DNA from: CAZZNQ01 sp964655775
GTDB lineage: Bacteria > Planctomycetota > Brocadiia > SM23-32
NCBI GenBank assembly: GCA_964655775.1
Contig: CAZZNQ010000022.1
Coordinates: 1-47,946, forward strand
DNA length: 47,946 nt
Direction: 5' to 3'
A model generated the notes under the pieces. It did not search any database. It was given only the letters and a program-made list of their open reading frames with translations, and had not been told where the DNA came from. This document shows, in pieces, positions 40,808 through 47,946 of this stretch; positions within the stretch are counted from its first letter, which is position 1, and the number at the start of each line of letters is the position of its first letter. The position numbers and the translations under genes are program-made.

Positions 40808-40871
40808 CCACCCCCAGACCTGTGCCCTTGAAGCGCCATCCTTTGGCTCTACCTTGCAGGAAGACAACCCC

Positions 40872-41906
40872 ATGTCGATGACCGCATCCGAACTCCGTTC
40901 ACTCACCGACCGTCTCCCGCGCGAGCCGTTGTGTCATCTGCCCACGCCGCTTCATGCTTGTCCCCGGTTCAGCGAGGCACTCGGCGGGGAGGTGAATGTC
41001 TATCTCAAGCGCGACGATCTGACGGGTATGGGCTGTGGCGGCAATAAGCTGCGCAAGCTCGAGTTCAGCCTGGGAGAGGTGCGGCAGGGCGGCTACGACG
41101 CGATCGTGCATGGGCTGGCCGGCCAGTCAAACTACTGCCGTCAGACGGCCGCGGTCGCAGCGCGCATCGGGCTGCCGTGTCACCTGGTGCTTCGCAAGGA
41201 TCACAAGTGGGAAGACCCGGCCCAGGGCAACCGCCTCCTCGACTATGTTTTAGGCGCGCAGGTGACGATGGTGGAGCCCGGTGAGCAGAAGACGGCCAAA
41301 GCCGAGCTCGTCGAGCGGCTGAAGAGCGAGGGCCACCGCCCCTACCTCGTGGGGTACCGGGACGAGGTTCTGGGCGCCGTGGGCTACACATTGTGCATGG
41401 CGGAGACCCTGGAACAGGCCGAGACCGCCGGCTTCCGTCCGGACGTTGTCTGCGTGACCGGCCGCTCCGGCACGCTCGCGGGACTGATTCTCGGCAAGCG
41501 GCTGCTCGGCTGGAACGGGCAGGTTCTGGGTTTCCAGCCCGCCCCCGCGGCGGACGATGAGGCCCTTCGCGCCGGGACGGTGCCGATCGTGAACGACGCG
41601 GCCGAACTGCTCGGAGTCGACGAGACCTTTGCGCTTGAGGACGTCAACAATACCTCGGCCTACGGGGGCGCCAAGTACGGCACGCCCACGGAAGAGTGCC
41701 TTGAGGCGATGGCCCTGCTGGGAAGCACGGAGGGACTGCTGGTCGGACCTGTCTACACGGCCAAGGGCCTCAGCGGCGTCATCGACTACATCCGCACGGG
41801 CCGCATCCCGGCCGGTTCCTCTGTTGTGTTCGTCCACACCGGCGGCACCCCGGAGACCTTCCCCTACAACGCCGAGATCGCGGACTATCTGGCCTCGGGC
41901 GGCTAA
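40872..41906 (+). CDS. PLP-dependent D-cysteine desulfhydrase / ACC deaminase family enzyme
   Basis: A 344-residue fold type II PLP enzyme. The PLP lysine is Lys59 in GCGGNKLRKLEF. The AGQSNYCRQTAA segment matches the SNH-type substrate loop, but with Tyr instead of His; TGRSGTLAGL is the phosphate-binding loop and FVHTGGTPETF the C-terminal signature. The family deaminates 1-aminocyclopropane-1-carboxylate or removes sulfide from D-cysteine; sequence alone does not decide. ATG codons at 40872 and 40878 compete; AGGAAG lies nine bases before 40872. It ends 32 bases before the converging lyase gene. Confidence 0.88.
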   Translation: MSMTASELRSLTDRLPREPLCHLPTPLHACPRFSEALGGEVNVYLKRDDLTGMGCGGNKLRKLEFSLGEVRQGGYDAIVHGLAGQSNYCRQTAAVAARIGLPCHLVLRKDHKWEDPAQGNRLLDYVLGAQVTMVEPGEQKTAKAELVERLKSEGHRPYLVGYRDEVLGAVGYTLCMAETLEQAETAGFRPDVVCVTGRSGTLAGLILGKRLLGWNGQVLGFQPAPAADDEALRAGTVPIVNDAAELLGVDETFALEDVNNTSAYGGAKYGTPTEECLEAMALLGSTEGLLVGPVYTAKGLSGVIDYIRTGRIPAGSSVVFVHTGGTPETFPYNAEIADYLASGG

Positions 41907-41938
41907 AGGCAGCGGTCATTTCCCGCTTGGGACTGCGG

Positions 41939-44389
41939 TCACTCGGTCGAGTCCAGGGCGGGGAGCGGGAACCGGGCGTAGGACTGGTAGAGGTCCGTCA
42001 GCAAAACTACCGACGATACCGTCTCCGGGAGCGAATTCTCGGTGCGGCGCCAGCGGAACCGCACGACATCCGGCCCAGGACGGTCTATGACGTCCTCTTC
42101 CGTCAGTTCGGCACGCAGGTGGCCCTGCTTGCCGCGAACGAGGAGCCGGTAGTCGGCGTCCAACGCCGCCTTCGGCAGATGCACCGTCAGCGTCACCACC
42201 GGGCCGTCGCTCTCCGCCTCGCACTGCAGCGACGCGTAAGGGTAGAAGTCCCCGCGCGGCTGCTGCCGCACGTCCGATACTCCGAGCCCCACGCGGTAGA
42301 CGCGCCCGTACGCCGTTTCGACCTCCATTTGGGCATCGTCGTCACCGGTTACGGCGGCCGTCGCCGGCGTTCCGGCCTCGGGTCCGGGCCGGCGGCCGTG
42401 CAGGCGCAGCGTGACCCTTGCTTCCGTGTGCAGCGGATTCTGGACCGTCACCACCTCTCCCGAGTAGCGGGGCTCGACGTAACAGACGGCTGCCGCGTCC
42501 GACGCGATGCCGGCCGCCTCGCCTGCCTTCCAGAAGACGATGCCCGTCGCGCCGGCCTCCGTATCGCGGCAGGCGTGCGCGACGGCCTCCTGCCGGGCTA
42601 TCCGGACCGTGGGGCGCTCCGCGAATGCTGACGTTTCCGCCGGTGTAGCCGAGGGAAGGACGGCATAGGCGTACGTGGCGTCCTCGGGTGCGGGGCCGTG
42701 GTCCAGCCACAGCGTCATGAGCGCACCGCGACGATGGCCGTAGAGCGTGACGGGCTCGAAGAAGGCGTAGCCGACGCCGTCGTGCCATGCCCAGCGAACG
42801 TCCCGCCAGGCCGCGTCCCCCTCGACGTCTCCGATCTCTCGTTCGCCGGAGAGCAGCAGCGGGAGTCCGGCCTGCGGCGCCGCCCACTGCGCAACCGTGG
42901 TGACGACGTGTTCCGGATGATCGGCATGCGACGTGATGCCGCTGCCGAGCGCCACGAACCCGCGGTCGAAGAAGTGATAGCTCTTGCGGGCCACGTAGTC
43001 GCCGGCCGCCGGAACCAGGACGAAACCGCAGACTCCTCCAGAATCCGGTCGGTCGCCGCCGGCGCCGCCCGCGAACGTGCCCGTGCCCGGATTGTACGCC
43101 TTCGGAGGATGGATGCCCACGCGCGTGGTTGTGCCCGGAAGGCGGTCCCAGTCAAAGTCGTCGCTCCGGGTGGCGCGGACGGCCTTGTATTCCTGCCCGG
43201 TGCGACTGACGTAGGTGAGGCCGTAGCAGAGGAACCAGCCGCTCAGGTTTGTGCCTCCCGCCATGCTGGGGTTCCCCTCGTAGTCGATCACGCGGTCGGA
43301 GTACATCCGCACGCTGGTGTAGAACTCGGGCCGGCGGAAGACGCTGAAATCGCCGGTATAGAAGTGGCGGAAACCGTACGGCGGCTGCACGGCCGGCTGG
43401 TCGGGGTCGGCCGACCGAATCAGCGCCTGGGCCGCCTCCGTAAGCTCGGTCGCGTCCTCGGGGTGCACGGACGCCAGGAGTAACATGGTGTCGATGTGCT
43501 CGCGGATGGAGAAGCTGGACGCCACCTGCCGGCCGCGGACGGACAGGTCGTAGGTGTCGCCCACGATGGGCCAGGGCACGTGCGCCAGCAGGTGGCGGGC
43601 GAACAGGCGCTTTTTCTGCTTGGAGACCGACCAGCGCGTGCCGTCCGCCAGGTAGGCGACCTGCGCGATGCTGTAGGCGGAGTCGGCGCCGTAGCCCATG
43701 GTGTGCAGCAGGCGGCCGTGGAACTGGTAGGAGTAGTCCTCCATGATGCCGGCCGCTCCGCCGCCGATCACCATCTGGTCGGCGACGTAGGAGACGGCCC
43801 GGCCAAGGAGTTCGGGATCGTGCTGGAGCAGTGCCAGGTACACGTTGTTGCGGCCCTCCATTGCCGCGTTCGCGCCGTTGAGCGACATCCGGGGGAGGCA
43901 GTCGCCCATGCCCGCCACGCAGGCGTCGAACAGGTCGGGGTCGATGCGGCCTTCGCACAGAATCAGCGCCGGGCCGAGATTGCGGGGCAGGGCGATGAGC
44001 CAGTTGTACCAGTTGCCCGGATGGGGGCTGCCCGGGCGGATGATCTTCTCTGTTTCGGCCAGCTCCGATTCAATGCGCCCCTTGATCTCCGGGGAGTTGT
44101 AGAAGGCTGAACCGGGCGTCGACCATGCCTGGGCCAATGCAAGCACGGTGCGGGCGGAGCCGCCCGGCCTGCCGCGTCCGCGGCGGCCCTCGCGCGGCGC
44201 GAGCATGCTGCGGGTCCGTTCGTCCAGGCCCTCGACCCCGGCCGGTCCCATCGGCAGCCCGGGCGCATTCTGTTGCCCGGTGTAGAAAGCAATCAACCGG
44301 TTGCGCATCATCTGCATCTGTGCTTCGTCCGTCGGCCCGGCGTGGGCGGCCAGCAATCCCAACACGGCGGCTGCAATCAGAGCGTGCAT
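41939..44389 (-). CDS. Family 8 polysaccharide lyase
   Basis: An 816-residue secreted protein with a signal peptide (about 1-17, MHALIAAAVLGLLAAHA). An alpha/alpha toroid (to about 400) shows NWYNWLIALPRNLG and LNGANAAMEGRNN. Candidate catalytic residues Asn174, His224 and Tyr233 keep the 50- and 9-residue spacing I recall for Streptococcus hyaluronate lyase (Asn349, His399, Tyr408). The following MYSDRVIDYEGNPSMAGG resembles the Arg/Glu segment of the family. Beta-sandwich domains fill the rest. It should cleave uronic-acid-containing chains (hyaluronan, chondroitin, xanthan or similar) by beta-elimination outside the cell. An earlier in-frame ATG at 44443 would spoil the signal peptide, so 44389 is chosen. 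Confidence 0.82.
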   Translation of the reverse strand: MHALIAAAVLGLLAAHAGPTDEAQMQMMRNRLIAFYTGQQNAPGLPMGPAGVEGLDERTRSMLAPREGRRGRGRPGGSARTVLALAQAWSTPGSAFYNSPEIKGRIESELAETEKIIRPGSPHPGNWYNWLIALPRNLGPALILCEGRIDPDLFDACVAGMGDCLPRMSLNGANAAMEGRNNVYLALLQHDPELLGRAVSYVADQMVIGGGAAGIMEDYSYQFHGRLLHTMGYGADSAYSIAQVAYLADGTRWSVSKQKKRLFARHLLAHVPWPIVGDTYDLSVRGRQVASSFSIREHIDTMLLLASVHPEDATELTEAAQALIRSADPDQPAVQPPYGFRHFYTGDFSVFRRPEFYTSVRMYSDRVIDYEGNPSMAGGTNLSGWFLCYGLTYVSRTGQEYKAVRATRSDDFDWDRLPGTTTRVGIHPPKAYNPGTGTFAGGAGGDRPDSGGVCGFVLVPAAGDYVARKSYHFFDRGFVALGSGITSHADHPEHVVTTVAQWAAPQAGLPLLLSGEREIGDVEGDAAWRDVRWAWHDGVGYAFFEPVTLYGHRRGALMTLWLDHGPAPEDATYAYAVLPSATPAETSAFAERPTVRIARQEAVAHACRDTEAGATGIVFWKAGEAAGIASDAAAVCYVEPRYSGEVVTVQNPLHTEARVTLRLHGRRPGPEAGTPATAAVTGDDDAQMEVETAYGRVYRVGLGVSDVRQQPRGDFYPYASLQCEAESDGPVVTLTVHLPKAALDADYRLLVRGKQGHLRAELTEEDVIDRPGPDVVRFRWRRTENSLPETVSSVVLLTDLYQSYARFPLPALDSTE

Positions 44390-44555
44390 CGTCCGGAATC
44401 CTCTGCTGTAGTGTGTTCCTCGCATTCTACCGCTTGAGTCCACTGGGGCACAGTGCCGCTATCCGTCACTACCGCGCGGTCCCGTTCTGTAGTAACCTGC
44501 ATGTCGAGCGACAAGCAACGCACACGACATCTCACCCCCCGGAAGGGAGCAGAAC

Positions 44556-45422
44556 ATGCCGGACGCACTGGACATGCCGCCGCTTGGCGTGGCCTCGTGG
44601 AACATCGCCGCGCCGTCGCTGATGGAGCGCGTGGAGTGGATTGTCGACAACGGCTTCACGGCGGTTTCTCTGCACTTCAGGGTGGCTGAGACGGACGAGT
44701 CCGAACGTCGGGACGTGGCCGATGCCGTGCGTGCGGCGGGGTTGGAGGCTACATTCCACGGCGGGATCGGCTACGGCCCGGACGGCGCGGCCGACTGGGA
44801 CCGGCTGGAGCGGGTGACGGACGAGGCGCTAAGGTGGCACGAGCGCACCGGTGCCGTGCACTGTCTCTGCTTCGACCCGATGCACCTGACGGACGCCACC
44901 GGGAGAACGCACACGGACTGGAACGCCTGCCGTCGGGTTCTCCTCGCCACGCACGCGAAACTGGCGGGCGCCGGAATCCGTACGGGTCTGGAGAACAACT
45001 TCGGCGCGGCCGGCCGCTATCGTGGCCTCGCCGAGATGGAGAGACTGCGCCGGGAGTGCGGGCTGACGGACCTGGGCATGCTGCTGGACACGGGTCACGC
45101 GAACATACACGTGCGCTCGGACGGCGTGCAGGGCGAGACCGACCTCGAGGCCTTCATCGCGGCGATGCCGTTCGAGATCGTCGAGGTGCATGTGAGCGAC
45201 AACACCGGCGACGTCGACCGCCATCTCCCGATTGGGGAGGGGAACCTGGACCTGCGGGCGGTCATGCGGTCGCTACGAAAGCGGGCGTTCGCCGGTGTCT
45301 TGACGGTGGAGGTGTGCCCGGGCCTGGAGCCGTGTCGTCTGGACAGCGCCGACGAGATGGACCAGATACTGCGCACGCGGGACGCAGTCGTCGATGCCTG
45401 GACCATTGTAGGCGGTGTCTGA
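44556..45422 (+). CDS. Sugar phosphate isomerase/epimerase (second TIM-barrel paralogue)
   Basis: A 288-residue xylose isomerase-like TIM barrel. Metal-site candidates are Glu in GLENNFG, Asp and His in LLDTGHANIH, His in VEVHVSD and Glu in LTVEVCPG. The ribosome binding site GGAAGGGAG lies a few bases before the ATG. It diverges from the lyase gene and converges with the GH2 gene, 12 bases apart at the stops. It may process sugars released by either. It is only distantly similar to the enzyme at 36859-37689. Confidence 0.87.
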   Translation: MPDALDMPPLGVASWNIAAPSLMERVEWIVDNGFTAVSLHFRVAETDESERRDVADAVRAAGLEATFHGGIGYGPDGAADWDRLERVTDEALRWHERTGAVHCLCFDPMHLTDATGRTHTDWNACRRVLLATHAKLAGAGIRTGLENNFGAAGRYRGLAEMERLRRECGLTDLGMLLDTGHANIHVRSDGVQGETDLEAFIAAMPFEIVEVHVSDNTGDVDRHLPIGEGNLDLRAVMRSLRKRAFAGVLTVEVCPGLEPCRLDSADEMDQILRTRDAVVDAWTIVGGV

Positions 45423-45434
45423 CGGCTGACCCGC

Positions 45435-47946
45435 TCAGCTTGCGTAGTCCTCGGGCGCCAGGGGATCGATGGCGCGGGTGAGGAGCTTGTCCTCGCGGCC
45501 CGGTGTGATGACGCCGGCGGCGTAGTTGATGAGGTTCGTCAGCAGCAGGGGAGCCACAGGATCGTCCTCGAGGTGGTCGAGCACCTTCAGGTGACAGACG
45601 ACGATCTGCCCCAGGCCCTGCGGAATCGTGTAGACGCTGGCGCCGGAGTAGAAGACGTTGGGGCGGGTCCACATGTTCTGCGAGAAGCCGCCGCAAAGCA
45701 CTTCCCCGCCTGCAGCTATGACGTCCTCCGCCAGGTCCAGATCGTGGCAGTAGACCCGCGAGTAGGGGTAACCGATCACGCAGTCCGAGGGAAGGCCGTC
45801 GAAGATCGGGTGCTTCTTCACGTAGCCTATGGTGCGCATGACGCCCTGAACGCGGATGAGGTGGGGCACCAGGCATTCGTAGAGGCCGATGGTGTAGGGG
45901 CTGAATAGAACGGCGCATCCCCCGAGCTGGACGATCTTGCGCGCCTGCCCGTAAGCCTGTTCGAGAGAGCCGTGCTGCCCGGCGGCCCCCCGAAGGTCCA
46001 TCAGGAGAGGCACGTTCTTGTTGCGGTAGCTTGTGCCGTAGTTCTCGACCTTGCAGCCGAGGCGGCCCAGCAGATCGCGGAGTTCGGGCCGATAGCCCCG
46101 CAGACCGACCGTGTCAACATCGAGCCGGGGCTTGGGGACGACGGTGAACTCGACGCTCTGGTCGGACAGCGTGCGACCGTCCTCCATCAGCCGCGCGCTC
46201 ACGCGGTACGTGCCGGGCTTGAGGTCGAGGTGCAGCTCCTGCTGCAGGACCTCCTGCACCTCCGCAGTGGCCTCGACCTTGCCGCTGAGTGTTTCGAGCG
46301 GCTCATCCGCCGGCTTGCCGACCTCCACGCGGTATTCGTACGTGCGGTCCCGCTGGTTCTCATTCACCAGGTCGGCCCGGACCGTCAGCGCCGTGCCGGG
46401 GATAAGGCTCCGCGGGGAGACCTCGGGCATCAGCAGGGGGGTGGCCATCACCGAGGCCATCTGCCGGAGCGTCTCCTTGGGCCGACGCCATATGTCCGTG
46501 GCGCCGAACAGCTCGCCGGTTGCGTCGGCGAGCTGGCAGAACGCGAAGCCGGCGTTCCTGGTGTTGACGCGCTGGGCGGCGGTGATGAGCCGTATCTCGT
46601 CGGCGCGCACTCGGCCGCATTCGGCCACCATGTCGCCCACGCTGCCGAAGGTCTCCGCTGCGCCGGCTGTGTCGAACTGTCCCTGTAGCGATTCGTAGAA
46701 CTCGCGGTGAAGCTCGTAGTCTTCCAGGCCGCGTTCACGGTCCTCGTCTGTGTATTCGGCCAGGACGGATTCAAAATCGGGGGGCGTCAGCGGCGCGCCG
46801 TATTCGCTGACGAACAGAGCCATGTCCTTGATGCCGACCGTCCGGTACGCCTCGACGTCCGCCTCCTGAAGGGGCAGCCAGCAGTAGCTATGCAGGTCCA
46901 TCATCTCGACGGTTTCGGTCGTGTAGGGCAGATGGGCTATCGTGCAGGCACCGTCCGGCTTATTGCCCTCCTTGCCGGAGGTGTCCCAGAGCACGCGCGT
47001 CGGGTCCAGCTCGTGGCCCTCCTCCGCGATACGGGCGGTGAGCTTCTTCACTTCGGGCCAGGTATAATCGACGTAGTGGTACGCCTCGTTGAGTATGCAC
47101 CAGAAGACGATGCTGGGATGATTCCGGTCGCGCTTGATCATCCAGAGCGTCTCGTCCCGGATGCGGCGCTCGAACGCCTCGGACTTCCTGTTCCAACCGG
47201 CGGGGGGCTCGGCCTCGACCAGGATCCCTATTTCGTCCGTCAGGTCCAGATACCACGGCGGCACGGGTTTCAGGTGCAGGCGGATGAAGTTGAACCCGTT
47301 CTCCTTCAGGAGCTTCAGCTCCCGCACGGCTTCATCGCGCGTCTCCGGGAAGCAGAGCGTGCGGGCGTACACGCCCTGTTGGAGGAAGCCCTTGGGTTTG
47401 ACGGGCTCCCCGTTCAGGTAGAAGCGTCCCTTCCGGATGGTGAACTCGCGCATGCCGAAGCGCACGGAGCACTCGTCCAGCACCTTTCCTTCCGCTTCAA
47501 TCCCGACCGTCGCGCGGTAGAGGTAGGCGTCGTCGGGTGACCAGAGGCGCGCGTCGTCGAGGACCATCGGCAGGGCCACGGTCGAGGCGTCCTCGGCCAA
47601 CTCCACCTGCATGGTCTTCTCGATGACGGGCGCGTCGGCGTCCGCCGGCGTCACCCGGCACGCTATCGCGCAGGTGAGCGGGCCGCTGCCGTTGCTGATT
47701 GTGGCCTCTACGACGGCCTTGCCGTCGCCAACATGCGGCTTCACGAACACGTCCTCGACGTAGACGCGATCGGTGACGATCAGTTCGACGTCCTGCCACA
47801 GGCCGGCAAAGTTGAAGTACCATCCGCCCTTGCCGATGGGGATGTCCTTCTGCCCGAGCGGAGCACCCGATGAGAATCCCTCAATCTCGCGGTCGCGCGG
47901 TGGATTGATAATGCGGACGGCGACGACGTTGGCGCCCGGTCTCAGC
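45435..47946 (-). CDS. Family 2 glycoside hydrolase with C-terminal amidotransferase-like domain (5' end missing)
   Basis: The frame is open to the right edge of the window, so the N-terminus is missing; about 836 residues are visible. The truncated start still shows the end of the GH2 sugar-binding domain (GGWYFNFAGLWQDVEL). An Ig-like domain and the TIM barrel follow. Catalytic candidates are the acid/base Glu in WCILNEAYH (about 47085) and the nucleophile Glu in FVSEYGAPLT (about 46804). The last 250 residues form an Ig-like stretch and a Rossmann/amidotransferase-like domain (LGGCAVLFSPY, then GGEVLCGGFSQN). It should be a beta-galactosidase, beta-glucuronidase or beta-mannosidase acting on oligosaccharides. 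Whether it is exported is unknown because the N-terminus is absent. Confidence 0.88.
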   Translation of the reverse strand, partial: LRPGANVVAVRIINPPRDREIEGFSSGAPLGQKDIPIGKGGWYFNFAGLWQDVELIVTDRVYVEDVFVKPHVGDGKAVVEATISNGSGPLTCAIACRVTPADADAPVIEKTMQVELAEDASTVALPMVLDDARLWSPDDAYLYRATVGIEAEGKVLDECSVRFGMREFTIRKGRFYLNGEPVKPKGFLQQGVYARTLCFPETRDEAVRELKLLKENGFNFIRLHLKPVPPWYLDLTDEIGILVEAEPPAGWNRKSEAFERRIRDETLWMIKRDRNHPSIVFWCILNEAYHYVDYTWPEVKKLTARIAEEGHELDPTRVLWDTSGKEGNKPDGACTIAHLPYTTETVEMMDLHSYCWLPLQEADVEAYRTVGIKDMALFVSEYGAPLTPPDFESVLAEYTDEDRERGLEDYELHREFYESLQGQFDTAGAAETFGSVGDMVAECGRVRADEIRLITAAQRVNTRNAGFAFCQLADATGELFGATDIWRRPKETLRQMASVMATPLLMPEVSPRSLIPGTALTVRADLVNENQRDRTYEYRVEVGKPADEPLETLSGKVEATAEVQEVLQQELHLDLKPGTYRVSARLMEDGRTLSDQSVEFTVVPKPRLDVDTVGLRGYRPELRDLLGRLGCKVENYGTSYRNKNVPLLMDLRGAAGQHGSLEQAYGQARKIVQLGGCAVLFSPYTIGLYECLVPHLIRVQGVMRTIGYVKKHPIFDGLPSDCVIGYPYSRVYCHDLDLAEDVIAAGGEVLCGGFSQNMWTRPNVFYSGASVYTIPQGLGQIVVCHLKVLDHLEDDPVAPLLLTNLINYAAGVITPGREDKLLTRAIDPLAPEDYAS

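Noticed and set aside
1..47946. tRNA, rRNA, CRISPR, insertion sequence or phage elements
   Set aside because: No cloverleaf, direct spaced repeats, transposase or integrase motifs, or terminal inverted repeats were found by reading both strands; a covariance-model and IS search would be decisive.

Overview
The window is GC-rich, densely coded bacterial DNA with genes on both strands and no rRNA, tRNA, CRISPR array, integrase or transposase that I could find. It most likely comes from a Planctomycetota or related PVC-group bacterium, perhaps Phycisphaerae. The main clue is the protein at 34114-35637, which opens with an LEPR-XLL-type export motif (LEALERRLLLSG), a signature of that group. The polysaccharide and uronate gene set and the large MoxR/VWA membrane operon fit that placement. 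The taxonomy is an inference from gene content.

Layout. (1) 1-1483: the end of a KDPG/KHG-type aldolase gene and an SDR oxidoreductase gene, probably hexuronate catabolism, closed by a strong intrinsic terminator. (2) 1687-4753: a radical SAM protein and a GltS-family sodium/carboxylate symporter. (3) 4872-26553: one co-directional run of 14 genes, nearly all joined by stop/start overlaps. In order: a coiled-coil membrane protein with three CxxC pairs; a ferric-iron-type ABC importer (binding protein, permease, and an ATPase fused in frame to an NHL beta-propeller); a VWA/amidotransferase-like membrane protein; MoxR; DUF58; a BatA-like VWA protein; then two successive copies of a three-gene module (membrane protein with a GPV[DN]Y motif, ABC-2 ATPase, ABC-2 permease). 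(4) 30256-26604, minus strand: DUF2339 and DUF3999 membrane-protein genes behind a good sigma70-type promoter. (5) 30490-32098: a degenerate GGDEF protein and two very small minus-strand genes. (6) 32169-47946: an accessory carbohydrate region with a DUF2264 protein, the LEPR-XLL beta-solenoid, a Gfo/Idh/MocA oxidoreductase, two xylose-isomerase-like TIM-barrel enzymes, a GT2 glycosyltransferase, an SGNH hydrolase, a secreted glycosidase-like protein, a PLP deaminase/desulfhydrase, a family 8 polysaccharide lyase and a family 2 glycoside hydrolase that runs off the right edge.

How it fits together. The carbohydrate region looks like scattered polysaccharide/uronate breakdown genes: lyase and hydrolases outside the cytoplasm, oxidoreductase and isomerases inside, with the aldolase/SDR pair at the left edge able to finish uronate catabolism. 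The 22-kb operon looks like a cell-envelope machine. A MoxR AAA+ ATPase is expected to remodel VWA-domain partners, here DUF58, BatA-like and the large VWA protein, and these are encoded with two ABC-2 transporters and one importer. I regard this operon, its duplicated ABC module and the ATPase-NHL fusion as the best candidates for an undescribed system. The repeat solenoid of the LEPR-XLL protein is the most unusual single protein.
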